Assembly: GCA_039566865.1 (NCBI GenBank)
Contig: CM076957.1
Span: 9,247,896-9,311,895 of the forward strand
Source of the DNA: Aurelia coerulea
Taxonomy: Eukaryota > Cnidaria > Scyphozoa > Semaeostomeae > Ulmaridae
Direction of reading: 5' to 3'
DNA: 64,000 bases
Each line of letters starts with the position of its first letter. The stretch's first letter is position 1. Position numbers and translations under genes: made by a program. The notes below the pieces were generated by a model. The model searched no databases. It saw nothing but the letters and a program-made list of their open reading frames with translations, and was not told where the DNA came from. Of this stretch, positions 22,668 to 35,556 are shown piece by piece.

Positions 22668-24315
22668 TTTTCATTTTAAATTATTTATACACAATATCCC
22701 TTCAGCATAATAAAACTACAAAAAACATACAATGCAATTAATCAATATATTTATATAAACAAAAAGAGAAACATCGAGGGCTAAAGGTTATATTGCTGTT
22801 CTCCCAGGGAGTTGTGTTTCAAATTGCTTTCAGCTCATCAAATGTATTTTTAGTTGTTTTTTGAATCGGCACAAGGTAGGTAGTTCCCTGATATTTAAAG
22901 GGATTTCATTCCAGACCTTAAGAGCTGAATAGGAAAATCCTTTTTTGGCATACTCCAGATTGTACCTTGGAATCTGAAGATCTCTACAGAACCGCGTGTT
23001 ATACCTGGAGTATTGGGATCTTTGTTGAAATTTTTCCAGAGATTTTCCGGGCTGAGTCTGTTCATGATCTTATAGGCCATAACTGCACGATCAAACGTGA
23101 CAAGTTGTCCAACCTGAAGGAAATTATTCGACCATTCATCTTTTATCCTGGACGTATCGATCATGGAAATGGCTCTGTTTTGAAGACGTTGAAGGGACTC
23201 CTTTCTTGAATTAGAGAGGCTACCCCAGATTACATCTGCATATCGCATGTGACTTTCTACAAGAGCACGATATACATTGCTTAACTGAGATTGTGGGAGG
23301 ATGTTCTTCAATTTTTTTAAAGATGCGAGACCTCCACGAACTTTCCCTTTGACAGTTTTGAATTGTTCTTCCCAGTTAAGCCCTTCGTCTACAATGACTC
23401 CAAGTGATTTGGTTTTTTTCACTCGTTTTATATCTGAACCATTCAGTCTCAATGTATCGTGTATCTCCACTTTATTAGTTTTACGAGGGTGCCCAATTAC
23501 CATATACTCTGTTTTTTGTGGATTGGCACTTAATTTATTTATCCGCATCCATTAAGAAATATGGGTCAACTCCTCTTGAGCCTTATGAACAAGTTCTTCG
23601 ACATTCTTTGATGTTAACGTCACGTGAGTATCATCAGCATACATACCGGCCTTTGAGACTTTCAAACTTTTTTCAAAGTAATTGAGGTACATTATGAAGA
23701 GAAGGGGGCCAAGATAGGAACCTTGGGGAATGCCACATGTAACTGTCCTAGGCCTTGATTCATAACCGTTGGCGGCACAGTACTGCTTTCTGTTTCAAGG
23801 TATGATTTAAAGCAGTCTCCGGAAAGTTCTCGAATACCGTATTTCCTCAATTTTTCTAACAAAATCTTATGGTCAATAGTATCGAAAGCCTTTTTGAGAT
23901 CTAGGAATATAATATTGCTAAATTAAAGTGCTTGTGGTAAATATTCTCATACCAATAGTCAGTACTATCAATCAATGATGTTATTGTTGAACAAAGTTTT
24001 TGAAAAGCTGATTGACTCATTGTCAGAACCTTGTTTGCTTTGAGATATTCGTAAACTTGGTCATGTGCAATCCTTTCAAGGATTCTCGAGAACACAGAGA
24101 TCACCGAGATAGGCCTATAGTTGTTAGCCTCACTTTTAGAACCTGATTTGAAAATGGGGGTGACCTTCGCCAGTTTCCAGATGTCAGGGAAAATACCCTT
24201 CCGTAAAGAAGAGTTGAAAACCATTGTCAACGGTTTACATATGAGATCCGCAGCGTCCTTTATCAGCATTGTCGGAATCTTATCAGGTCCTGGGGCCTTG
24301 CCATTTTTTAGTTAA
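22668..24315 (-). pseudogene. Group 1 LINE, second copy (RT part only)
   Basis: This copy matches the LINE at 12317-13976: a shared A-rich 3' end (TTTTTTTTCATTTTAAATTA on +), RINKLSANPQKTEYMVIGHP, KTKSLGVIVDEGLNWEEQF, and upstream YRPISVISVFSRILER and LIDSTDYWYENI. Frameshifts and stops lie at about 22895, 23560, 23790 and 23905. Block C reads MYADDTHV in a shifted frame (about 23640). It begins abruptly at 24315 (GKAPGPDKIPTMLIKD side), next to a different LINE piece. Confidence 0.85.
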
Positions 24316-24324
24316 ATTTTTAGT

Positions 24325-25390
24325 TTAGTTTTTTAGTCCATTTTTGGGAAGAGATGTGACATCCGCGCACTTTAGTTCATCAGGAAAGGATGAATTTTCT
24401 ATGCAATCATTAAATATTTTCGTCAAAGCTTCTACACATACATCAGAATTGGATTTAAGTATGTTAGGAGGAATATTTTTGTGCGTTGTAGCTTTCTTAG
24501 GATTTAGATTCCTAACCTCTTTGTCAACATTATCAGGGGTAACTTTCTGAAAATTAAAGGAACCAGCATTTTGATAGCGACCTTTAATTTTCAGAATGCT
24601 AGGATGATTGGAAATTTATGTATGGCCTTATCAATAGGATCTGTGATTCCTTCTGTTGTATTTTCGTAATTAGAGTCTCCATTTATGCCAAAAGGGAGTC
24701 CGTTACAGTGACGAAAAATTCGTTCGTAGTTTTCTCTACCTCAACATTTCTTCTTACCTTTCGAAATAACTTAACATAGGAGTTTCGATGTTTGCGAAAT
24801 TTGTTCCAATTCTCAACTGTTATATGTATTACACCGCAGTCTGGAACGTAACATGACCGCTTTACGCAGAGCACGCGTCATAAATGGTTTGTCATTTGCC
24901 CGCACATATTTCTTCTTAATTGGGGCATGTTTGTCTTGAACTTTATCAAAAGTAGTTTCCAATGAATTGTAATTCAAATCCGGTGGCTCTATTTTTCCTA
25001 ACTCCTCTCGAAGATCACTTTGGAACTCAGTCTCATTATACTTTTGTAATTTCTATTGTTAATTACAGTTGGTCCTTGTTTGGGGAAAGTAGTTTTAAGG
25101 ACAGTAACAACCATTTCATGGAAATATGACAGACCAGTTTCAACAGTAGTAGTTTTTTGCACGCTTCTGTTTCTGTTTGTCAATACAAGATCTATACATC
25201 TTGAGTCTTGGCATGTGAGATTCATAGCACGTTGGCTCATTGACGAGATTTTTGAGACTATACAGCTCCAAAAATGTTTGACCCTATCAACATGAAATTC
25301 TGATCATTTTCACTGGAGTGATCGAGCGCACGACCAAGATTTTCAAATAAAAAATCCTGAGATTGAGATTCAATACAGGACGTTGCAGGA
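24325..25390 (-). pseudogene. Group 2 LINE fragment: endonuclease end to start of RT
   Basis: The minus strand shows LFENLGRALDH and NFMLIGSN (endonuclease, about 25350-25280), CIDLVLTNRNRSVQ and TVETGLS (about 25190), VLKTTFPKQGPTV, NWNKFRKHRNS (about 24800) and ENSSFPDELKCADVTS (about 24370). The order matches 43178-41600 of the full LINE. Several frameshifts are present. RT blocks A to C are absent because the fragment ends at 24325, where the group 1 copy begins. Confidence 0.75.
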
Positions 25391-26094
25391 TGCATGATAT
25401 CAAACACCTTGGGCCTAATGTGGTTGTGACTGATGTTGTAGCCAAGAAAATGTAGGCTTAGTTTGCTTATACTGAAGGTATTTTATCAAATTTGCTGCCA
25501 AAATGCTAGAGAATCACCAGTTATCAAAAACGAAAAACGAGGGACTCCGACGACGGGGGGCCGGAGGGGGTGATGCCCCCCCCCCAACTTTTTACAAATC
25601 ATGCTGTTCTCAAAGGCAGCTCATCATGTTGCGCTGTGGTTAACTTTTTGTTCGTGCAGACTGGATGCGCTGCAGAAGTCTGAGATATTCTCCACAAACA
25701 AATATACTTCGCTTTAGGACTAGCCTAGGTAGGCCGTACGACGACCTCCAATTGTTGCAAAGCAGCTTTCACGTTAAATTTCCCTTTTCTATTGAGCAAA
25801 TTAGTCTTTGTAACCATCCTTCAACGAAATATTCTTGAAGCAAAAACGCACGAAGACTTATTTGATGCAGTGCAGAATTGTTTGCGTTTTCTTATGCGAT
25901 ATTGCGCTGCAGTGCAGAATTGTTGACCATGAGAGATCATTATCGTGGCATGTTGACGCACTATTCAACCCAACACTGCGCAAAAGGCCGCAGAACCGCC
26001 ACCGCCAGCGGCAGGTGTGTGCGATAACGAGACTGCAATTTCTGCTGAGTCATAAAACAAGCGTTTCGACTTTGTTGCGCAGACTCTACATGTT
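25391..26094. other. Nothing recognised; G/C-run segment
   Basis: A GC-rich stretch with G and C runs lies at 25550-25592. The rest has open frames without recognisable motifs. Confidence 0.35.
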
Positions 26095-26440
26095 ATTTTA
26101 TTTTTTCATATTCATTATTTAACGTTGGTTTACAATAGTATTAATTAATACTAATAATACTAATACTATACTATAATACCAATTAAGACCAACCTACATA
26201 AATACTTAAAATCTAAAAAACAAAAACCAATTAGTACCACATCCTGTTTTGTTAAGGCATATTCTGCAGGTGCAGTGTTCTCTGGCCCAATTTTTTATCT
26301 TATTTTTAAAACGTGCAAGTGTCGGTTCTTGTTTTATACTGTCATCAAGGGTATTCCAAAGAAAACTTCCCCTGAAAGATAAAGATTCTACTCCATAAGA
26401 TGTTGTCTTTGCCTTTTCTTCTCATGAAATTCCCATACAA
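26095..26440 (-). pseudogene. Group 2 LINE C-terminal end and 3' UTR
   Basis: In mixed frames the minus strand gives SLSFRGSFLWNTL-like sequence and a terminal Cys cluster (HCTCRIC), followed by a 3' UTR with CCAACC and GTTGGT words also present at 40150-40215. It is a short 5'-truncated insertion, antisense to the host gene. Confidence 0.65.
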
Positions 26441-26467
26441 TTGATGGATTCATAATAGACTAGCTAC

Positions 26468-26528
26468 ACTAGTCCCTCGATTTCGCTGTTGTTGTTGTTG
26501 CTGATGGCCAGCTCAATGAGGGACTAGT
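26468..26528. repeat. Perfect 11-bp hairpin
   Basis: ACTAGTCCCTC and its complement GAGGGACTAGT are separated by about 38 bp that include a (GTT)n tract. It could be a small element or a chance hairpin. Confidence 0.5.
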
Positions 26529-28594
26529 TGCCAGAGAGTGTCTCAAATCGGAATTTTCATAACGAAAAACCGGCTTGTAATCTGATTGGAGCATTTCGGC
26601 TAAAACAATAGTAAATTTTTTTTGTAGCCAATCAACTTTTCCTCTCTTTACTTAATTTTACTGCAAAACCTCCCTTTGAAATAGAGGCCTGTTTGGTCTG
26701 AGTTTCTCAAGAAGAAGCAATGGCGACCGGCGCTGTTTTCGCAGCTTGGTCGACCAGAAGCAAATGAAGATGTAGGAATTTAGCCAGCCATTTGGCATGA
26801 TAAAGTGGGCACTGGGAAGAGATATTTGTTTGTACTCTAACAGGAAATGGTAAAATGTAATGCTGTTGCAATACTTGAGAGGCATTTTCAAGACAGCAGT
26901 GAGTGTCATCTGTTAGTACACTGCAGTGTAGTGTAGGTGTAGGCCTACTCTAAGTTCAGGTTAGTGATTTTTTCGTTTACATTTGGCTCTTGTATTTCAA
27001 TTTCTAATATTATCTAACTGCAAGCATGTTACTTCGCAATGTTGGGCTGTTGTACTTTATCACCTTAACAGTTGTTTTGGTTTGAATCCACTTGATTTGC
27101 CAAGTGAAACAATCTTTAGATATTTTAGTAAAAAATTTTTATGGTGTTTTGTGAACATGACCAAAAATCCCAAGGTACTTTTACTATGGAAGTTCCGTAT
27201 GTGATCCAACCCCCCCCCCCCCCCTCCGTGTTCACATACGAAAAGGAAAGGGTGATATAATTGTTTGCTTGTGATTTAACAAGTACTTGTTACTTCATCA
27301 CATTGATGTTGATGTTTTTAATCCATAGGGGTTCGTTTAGAGCAAGATATCTGCTTCATTATTATCAGACCTTGTATCAGGATGCATTTAGATGGCACTT
27401 TTCTTGGAGAGAGATTGTCTATCTGATGCAGCAAATCACTTGGAGCAAATATAAAGAACAGTTCCCTTGAAAATTCCTTGTACATCAGATACCATTTAAC
27501 TGATTGCTAATGATAATGTTGTATAATGATGATGTAATGTCTAATCTTGTCAAATCTTTGACTCCTTTATCTTTGGTCACTCTGAACTCCTCTGAAATTT
27601 CAAATTTATGTTCACTGTCCATGCTCAATTTTGTCATAGTCATAAACTGTCTAAAATTCTTTAAAGTTCACATGAATAAAACTTGGTACCAATGTGTTGT
27701 TTTCTTGAGTCATATTTTGATGATTACTGATCACAGCAGCAACAACAACCAAATATTAATTCCTTGGTCCGCGTTTTACGCATGTAGCGCTTATGAAAAC
27801 GAGGCTATCAAGTTATTCTCTGTATTAGCGACAAATCAGTTCTAAGGAGCATACAGAGATTGTGTCAATCTCGTCCCCAGAGTGAGTTCATTGCTCTACC
27901 TCTACTCTGGGATACAAGAGGCCGTTCGGCAATTTGATTGGCTATTCGAAAACGATAGTAAAATCAGATTATAACTTGCTCCCATTCAAAAATGGCCTTT
28001 ATTGAATCGGTAATTTCACAAAATCAATGGGGTGTATGGGGCAAGTGAGGAGTTTAAGAGGGGTAATGGACCACGGCGCATCCGAATTTCGGAGTTTCAG
28101 GAAATGTTGGGCTCATTATGACGTCATAACAGGGGGTTGAAAAATAAATGTTGCGATTTTCCGACCTGAGGTTACGTTTGGAGTCGATGCTCCATGGTTA
28201 CAAGCCCGATTTCAAAACAGAAAAAAGTTTTCAAGAGACCATTCGTCTGCAAGTCTACTAACGTAATTTGGGGTTCAATATTGCCCCCAGAAGCGGAGCG
28301 CGCGCCCCCCAAAAATGGGGAATAATTTCGGCCTACCCCATTTTACACCGTAACTCCGTTTTGCGAGGAGTAAACGGCCGCGGCATGTCAAAAATCAACG
28401 GAAAACTGTATTCTTTCACTAAAACACTTTTAATCTCCAATTTATCTCTAAAATTCGCCGAATAACGAGCCATTGTATTTTCAAAGCTGTGGGGGAAATT
28501 CTCGAAAATTTCAACTTAGGCCCTTTTTCCACCCAAATGGATCGTGCTCGTTTTCCTACTAAATGCACTTGCTAACCCCGGATTAATGATTAAA
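26529..28594. other. Nothing recognised (about 2 kb)
   Basis: No RT, transposase or exon is recognised. A C-run lies at about 27211-27225. Short open frames at 26983-27204 and 27261-27470 show no domain. Confidence 0.4.
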
Positions 28595-28596
28595 TA

Positions 28597-29138
28597 CACG
28601 TTTTTTTTATATAAGAAACTGGTTTATAAGAAACTAGTACTAGGATGGCGAAAAATTTAAGAAACTCTAGTACTATGCTGGAGGATTGCTAAGAAACTTT
28701 TAAAGCCAAGTACAAGGAAATCATGGAAAAATTGTCGTTGAGTTTATCTTTTTACTAATATTCATCATAAATTTATGTTTTGAGTCAAATAGAACTCTCC
28801 TTCTTGCTACAAATTGTGCTGTCCGAGGGGTGTATCACTCTTCCGAAAAGGCGTACGAGATTTTTTCAAATAATAGGATTTTTAGGGATTTTTTACGGAT
28901 TTTTCTTGAAAACAAAAGGATTTTCGCCAAAAGGTGTACGAGATTTTTACAGAGTGATTCGCCCCTCAGTGCTGTCTGTCAAGAAACAATACGTGGCAGT
29001 GGTAGAAACTACATGCATCCAAAAAATAAGAAACAAATTAAGAAACTTTTAGTACTAAAAAGCTGAAATTTTTACGTGAAATTAAGAAACTTTTAGTACT
29101 ATGGGGTTATCCAAATTTCTTATAAAAGAAAAAACGTG
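28597..29138. mobile_element. TA-flanked MITE, 542 bp
   Basis: The ends are inverted (CACGTTTTTTTTATATAAGAAA on the left, the complement of CACGTTTTTTCTTTTATAAGAAA on the right). TA stands directly outside both (28595-28596 and 29139-29140). TA duplication suggests the Tc1/mariner superfamily. Inside, AAGAAACTTTTAGTACTA-like words repeat. No transposase is present. Confidence 0.8.
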
Positions 29139-29317
29139 TACCTTATAAAGGGCTAAAATAGGGTCCTCAAAGTGTTTGTTTTCAATTTCTCAATTCATAT
29201 TCTTCAGAATTAGCGCTAGAGCAACGACCATTTTTCGTCGATTATCGTTGCCTAGCAAACTGCAAATCCATAATGGGGCGCATCTTGCCATATATTGGCA
29301 AGATTGATGCCAAGTGT

Positions 29318-29372
29318 ACCAGGGTGTTCTTTTGGCTTCGTGACCAGCGTATGACGTCAGAACACCCTGGGA
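29318..29372. repeat. 12-bp perfect hairpin
   Basis: CCAGGGTGTTCT and AGAACACCCTGG face each other about 30 bp apart. They may be ends of a very short palindromic element. Confidence 0.5.
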
Positions 29373-29551
29373 ACGAGGTTGAGATTGTGTAGCCAGTCTA
29401 GATTTAGACTGATTATATGTTCGTAGGTTATCGCTATTGATAGGCTGATGGACCTTGACTGGAGCGACAACAACAACATTAATTCACTTCAATTAGATGA
29501 GCGTAAGTTGAGGGTCCTTATGTAGTGAGGCTAGTCTAGATCCATAACACA

Positions 29552-31385
29552 GTGAAGAAATGCAAAACGAGGCTGGCCGCAAACTTCTGCCCAAGCCCAA
29601 GGAAAAACATGGCGGGTTTTAGCACCCGATCGCCGTCTGCGCGCCAAAATTTTCGCCTGATTCAAATCAAAACAGTCTCGTGGGAGGTTGGCGAAGCTGT
29701 GAAAGCAGAAGATCTCCAAAGATTCATCAAAGAAGCTTCCGGAAATGTCTCAGTTGCTGTGACGAAAATGATGGAGTTTTTGCACAAAATGGAGATTTCT
29801 GCAGATCAATATTGTCCAAAAACTGGTCCTGTCCACTCAATCAAACTTCGTGGAAACAAAACTTGAAGATACAACGAACATGGCGGACAAGGTAGGATAT
29901 CTGGGAAAATTTGCAAAGTACTCGTGAAAACCTGTTACTTTGCTCAAGTCATAGTATCTCGACTTACCAGCAAAAAGACCCCTCCCTAATCAAATGAACA
30001 CTGACGTGACAGTTCTTAAAATTTGAGGCTCAGAATTGTTCAAAAGACAGCATAAACACCCTGCTTTTGGGTTTTCGTAATTGATTCAAGACTTTTATCC
30101 CAGTGAGAAAGTTTTTCAGAAAATTTGCAAGCAAACACGTTTAGGCCGAAAATTGTGGTCCCTCAATTCAACTACCCTTCATAAAAATATTTCCAGAAAC
30201 AAATCCCCACCTGTCCACTCAATGAAACTTCGTAAAATGGTAGTCAACATGTTTCTTTACACGGCAGTGTTTTGTGATTCTCCAGGAAAATTTGCAAACT
30301 TCGCTTTGAAAACTTGGTATCTGATGGTCATTTTTACTGTACACCTGTTACTGTTTATATGGCCTAGGCATGCAAAGGAAGGCCTGTGTGTTTTGAATAG
30401 GCCACCTGGTATTAATTTTTATACAGATGAAATGGATTGAAAATGTCAACTGAGTGTCTGATATGAAACAAATGTTATAATTCAAAGAACCACAGCTTTT
30501 AAAGGATTTATTGCTAAGCCAAATGCACACTTGGGCTAATGGGGATAAGATTAACTTGACCTTTAATCTTCTGTATTTTCTTCTGATTTTGTGTCAGAAA
30601 TTTATGTGAAATCAACCGATGATTTTTATTTCTCAGGAATTTGTTGAGAATTTGAATTTAATTCTGACAACCTCCAGTCCTCTGCGAGACATTTGTTACC
30701 AGCTGCACAATCAAACTTTTATCACTTTTTTGCAGGTGTATCATCATCTGGTTCATGTGAGAATATTGGGATTTTCTGCCTCTTTCAATGGACCACAGGA
30801 GGTTTTCTGAACCCAGTAGATTTTGCAAGTAAACAGCCTCCTCTTTGAACCATTTGAACATTGTTGTGATGTGTTTGAGGTTTCAAAGTGAACTTGAGAC
30901 ATTTTCCCAAGAAGAAGTATAAAGGAAAATCAATTGTGTAGTGTCGAATGTATGATTGACAAGCACATGCCATGCCCATTGGCTAGAATTGCACTTTCTC
31001 TTTTGTTACATTGAAGCTTGTGTGGTCTTAAATCAATGAATCCAGTTGTTGTTCATAAACTGTTGTTTTTCATGAAATTTATACTCATTGATTGAAACCT
31101 GTTTATCAGAATATCAATTCTGTTTGTTCTTCACAAATATCAACAGTTCAAAATGATTAAAAAATTACTTCACAGATTCCGTTTGGTCAAATGGCTAATT
31201 GATGCAAGAGCTAATTAATGCAAGAAACTTGAGCTTTCCAAAGAAGCTATTTTATGACTGCTTTTTACTTTGTATACATACCTTGAATTTTCAAGAAAGG
31301 CCGGAAATTTTAGATACAGCATGAATTTTGTGAAAAGTAATACTTATGACGGATAGAGCAGTACTCCAGCGGGGTACTTCATTGT
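29552..31385 (+). mobile_element. 1.9-kb interspersed repeat, copy 2
   Basis: This is the inverted match to 9031-10918. The left end is CAGTGAAGAAATG and the right end GGGGTACTTCATTGTG. The most protein-like parts are at 29640-29860 (words VSWEVGEAVKAEDLQRFIKE and MMEFLHKMEIS) and 30081-30440. Both stretches are also readable in copy 1 with few changes and equivalent frames, but neither has a known domain. The outer flanks (GATCCA..CACAGTGAAG and its rough inverse) hint at imperfect terminal repeats. Confidence 0.75.
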
Positions 31386-32944
31386 GAACATGGTTGGATC
31401 TGTATCTGGACTTTGATAAAAAGGGACCCATTGTATGAAAGAATATTCAAGAATTTCAAAACCAATTTGCATGAATATATCAGGAATTTTCTGACCCATG
31501 TATGAAAGCAAAATACAAAGGAAATTTTTAGTTTTTTGATGCAAATCATCATTATGGGTCCCATTGATGAGAAGATTCTAAAAAAACTACCGATCTACCA
31601 GGATTATGATAAAAACAGACCCATGTGTAGGGAATTTCAGATGAAAAACCCCACTCAAATATGCAGCACATCCGGTATCATTTAAAAATGAAGTACCCCC
31701 TCCCCCACAGACAGTTTTCAGACATTTCAAATGATGCCTTTGATTTTACTGTTTGCCAAGTACATTATGCATTCAATTTTCAAAACTCCAAAATTCAGCT
31801 AATAATTCTACACTCAGAATCATCAGTGAAATTCAGCAACACTCTTTACGAAGAGTTTTGCTTGCAATACAGTATTTCTCCCTATGATTCCCAGCATACA
31901 TTTCACATCATTTAATGTTCCAGTTCCATATTTATATGATACTGTAGATTATCCTTACTGTGGCCAACATAACTTGTACTTGGGAAGTAAGAATGTGCTT
32001 CACAACAAAAGAATGGAATAGCAGAGCAGCTTGTCTGCATAAATCATTATCTACTTTCATCAAGATTGTGCCCCATTACAGCTGATAATTTGTCAGTGGT
32101 AGCCCTTTCACAAATCCTTTTTGGTACTTGTCAGATCATTCAAATATTTTCTTACTTATTTCACTTTCCTTTCCAATATTTAATGAAGATTTGGTGGCAA
32201 GATTAAGAACAACAAGAATTTATATTGTGGGTTGTTTTTAAATATCTTGTTCACAGGTGTATATTACACATTTAGCCTTTTGTAAAAGTTTACCCAAATT
32301 CAGCTACATTGTCTTTTAGTAAAGGCTAAAGTTCTAGATATGGTGGTATCGTTGCATCAATAGATCAAAGCAAATGTTCTCTGAAATTCTGGAGGTGCTG
32401 CAAAACTTGATACATCCCATGCTTGCAGAGGGTTTCGCAGTTTCAACATGATTTCGTTGAACCATAGGTTAGCCTTGCCCTCTACCATCCGAAACGAATC
32501 CAGTTCGGAAATCAAAAGGTTTCTTTGTCTGCAAAAATAGCTTCATATTGCAAATTTATCAGCAGAATCTTTGCAATGCACATTACAAGTGGGGGCATAG
32601 ATAAATCATTCCAATCAGGACCGACTGTTGATTTTCTTGGCAACAACACACAAACACCACAGCATCACACACAAGCACAAGCAATAATGAGGCATAGGCC
32701 TGACCCACACACACAGGTAGACAGTTCTGCTTGCAATTTCATCCTCATTATCAGAATAAAGGAAGTTAGTGCCAGTATCATTTTGAACATTTCCTCCAAC
32801 TTAGAATTGATTTCATGAATCTGGAAAGGGTTTCTCCAAGTCGAGCTCCAAATTTCTCCAGATTGATTAGTCTTTTTCTCCCAGCCTGTTCGAAGCGGAA
32901 GCTGACTGATTGACCGGTTCCAAACCTGGCCTCGTTTTCGTTTT
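31386..32944. other. Nothing recognised (about 1.5 kb)
   Basis: This is AT-rich intron sequence. A CA-rich patch lies at 32645-32715. No coding similarity is seen. Confidence 0.4.
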
Positions 32945-33304
32945 ACAAATTCTCTCTATGTTTGGATTCATACTATTCAATGACATGTATATTTCAGTCA
33001 TCAATTTTTGTAAATTTTTTACGTGGTTGGTGAAGCTGTTACTGTGAGCCAGTAACGACTGAAACGAAGATTCGTAGTCAGTGTGGAGGATCTTTCATGT
33101 ACGTTTATGCGTGCGATCTATTTTTTTGTTTGCACTTTTATTGCAGAATAGCCATATCAAAGGGCAATAATTGAAATTCGACAGAATCACCACATTGCAA
33201 GTTGATAATGCTTGCTCTCTGGAAATGTACATATTTAGCCAAAAAAAAACACAGGCCTTTTTGTTGACTTTTTGGCACAAAGTTTGCACATGCTTGCTCA
33301 TTTT
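32945..33304 (-). pseudogene. Group 2 LINE fragment (C-terminal domain)
   Basis: The minus strand reads KHVQTLCQKVNKKACVFFW, SNFNYCPLIWLF, NKKIDRTHKRT and, in another frame, HSNSFTNHVKNLQKLMTEIY. This matches the segment of the 40-kb LINE that reads HVNTLCTKANNKTSAF to RNLQKLMLEIY. It is short and frameshifted, and its 5' side is cut by the group 3 tail at 33306. Confidence 0.75.
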
Positions 33305-33305
33305 T

Positions 33306-33863
33306 TTCATTTTTTCATTTCATAATATTTATACAGGTTCAAATAGGTTTCATATATAAATATGTTTTTCAACCTGACCTTTTTAAACGAAAATCCTAAG
33401 CACTAAAACTAAGAACAAAAGAAATTTACATGCCTAATTCACAATATTATACAAAACTATTCTAATAAGTCTATTTATAAAATAAAAGTTGTCCCTGTCT
33501 ATAGTTGTTCTTGGAAGGTTTTCAGGGAGGGTGCCAATTTTGTCTCTCTTTCTAGATTGTTCCACAGTCTCGCACCGCGATAAGAAAACGTATCTTAAGA
33601 TCAGTTTCTGATGAGCGCAGAAACCGCTCTTTACCATCCGAACATTTTTATGAATAATTTGTTCAAGTAATCTAGGGCAAGCGAATTCAAAGATTTTTAA
33701 GTTAGCGTGGGTGTCTCTTTTCTTACAAGATTACCGATATTTTACTTGCCAAGATTCGCAATTATCGGAGCAGCAGAAGCATCGTATGGGCTGCTCGTTA
33801 CAGTTCTCGCAGCTCTATTTTGGATCTTTTGCAAGACGTCAATTTTTGATTGACTACAGCAGC
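33306..33863 (-). pseudogene. Group 3 LINE remnant, copy 1 (3' part)
   Basis: The C-terminal group 3 sequence reads QKIQNRAAR (about 33820), SLNSLALDYLN and a final RGARLWNNLERETKLAPSL with a 3' UTR to the AAATG-like tail at 33306-33325. Frameshifts are present. At 33863 the foldback element interrupts it. The rest of this copy continues at 35557-35712. Confidence 0.75.
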
Positions 33864-35556
33864 CAAGATAAGGCTCAAATCCTTACTGGTTGCCAGAGCA
33901 TGCGGAAATCATCCAATTTCATGCTTGTCAGCCAATGAGATCACCGCTTTCTAGCCCTGGAGACAAAATCGGTCGTTTGAGGTAAATTTTCTAGTACCCT
34001 CACTAAAACTGAAATGGATGCTAGAACACTTCAGTTATTCGCAATTTTTTTTGATAAATCAGTTGTGGGGATGTCCGTCCAGAGTTGTTTACATGTTTAG
34101 GCACATAGCTTGTTTGGGGCCGGAGCTGCGTTCATTTTCCGGTCGAAGAATATTGACCTTCGTTGAAATATCTATAGAAATCGCTACAAATGAGATATAC
34201 AGATAAGAATTTCAGCAATTATGCATACTGACCTCAGCAATAACCCAAACTCCTTTACTGCTATCATATCTCAAAACTGGAGGCAATTTCTAATGATTTC
34301 TGGTAGAGATATCATTTGGGCCTAAGCTTGTCCTCGCTTAAAACTCATTCCATTGCACTTAAAAAGTAATGGTAAAATTCTAGAGCTGAATAATGCACTT
34401 ACCCATGACTCAGGCACCAGTTTGACTTCGTTTGCCTTTTTTACATTAGCAAATTTTTATAAGAAACAACCAGTTGTGGGTGAATTGCAAAAACTTTCCT
34501 CGGTCCATATTTTTATCTGCACAGTCTATCCGCTTCAAACAACAAACAGTGAACTTTGTATCATAAAAGTCTTGCATCACAAAACATTCCTATAGAACGA
34601 TTCCATGCTTCTTAGCGAGGCACTCGCGAATTGTTTTCACGCATTTGGTTCAATCAGTCAATGCAAACAAACAAAAGTGCAAAACCGGGTATCTTTTTTA
34701 GCGAACCCAAAACAATGTTTTGTTCTTTTTATGTTTTGCATTGATTGAAATAAGAACGAAAAGAACGAAATGCGTGAATACAATTCACGAGTGCCTCGCT
34801 AAAGCGCATGGAATCGTTCAAAAGGAATGCTCTGTGATGCAAGACTTTTATGATACAATGTCAAAGTTCACTGTTTGTTGTTTGAAGCGGAGAATCTGTG
34901 TAGAGAAAAATATGGACCGAGGGAGGTTTTTGCAATTCACCCACAACTGGTTGTTTCTTACAAAAATTTGGCAAATTAAAGAAGGCAAACGAAGTCAAAC
35001 TGGTGTCTGAGTCATGGGTAAGCGCATTATCTAGCTCAAGAACTTTACCATTACTTTTTAAGTGCAATGGAATGAGTTTTAAGCGAGGACAAGCTTAGGC
35101 CCAAATGATGTCTCTACCAGAAATCGTTAGAAATTGCCTCCAATTTTGAGATATGATAGCAGTGAAAGAGTTTCGGTTATTGCTCAGGTCAGTATGCGTA
35201 ATCGCTGAAATTCTTATCTGTATATCTCATTTGTAGCGATTTCTGTAGATATTTCAACGAAGGTCAATATTCTTCGACCGGAAAATGAACGCAACTCTGG
35301 CCCCAAACGAGCTGTGTGCCTAAACATGTAAACAACTCTGGACGGACATCCCCACAACTGATTTATTAAAAAAAATTGCAAATAACTGAAGTATTTTAGC
35401 ATCCATTTCAGTTTTAGTGAGGGTACTAGAAAATTTACCTCAAACGACCGATTTTGTCTCCAGGGGCTAGAAAGCGGTGATCTCATTGGCTGACAAGCAT
35501 GAAATTGGATGATTTCCGCATGCTCTGACAACCAGTAAGGATTTGAGCCTTATCTT
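33864..35556. mobile_element. Foldback element, two arms of about 0.8 kb
   Basis: The left arm (33864 to about 34676) and right arm (about 34733 to 35556) are near-perfect inverted copies separated by only about 55 bp. The ends read CAAGATAAGGCTCAAATCCT and its complement. ACAGCAGC lies immediately outside both ends (33856-33863, 35557-35564), giving an apparent 8-bp target duplication. The undisturbed site is visible in the related LINE copy at about 35988. Open frames in the two arms (34353-34595 against 35067-34861) mirror each other because of the palindrome. No transposase is present. Eight-bp duplications are known for hAT and P superfamilies. Confidence 0.88.

Noticed and set aside
34353..35067. 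Two similar open frames on opposite strands (HLKSNGK..LTHDS)
   Set aside because: The similarity comes from the palindromic arms of the foldback element; no start context or family is seen.
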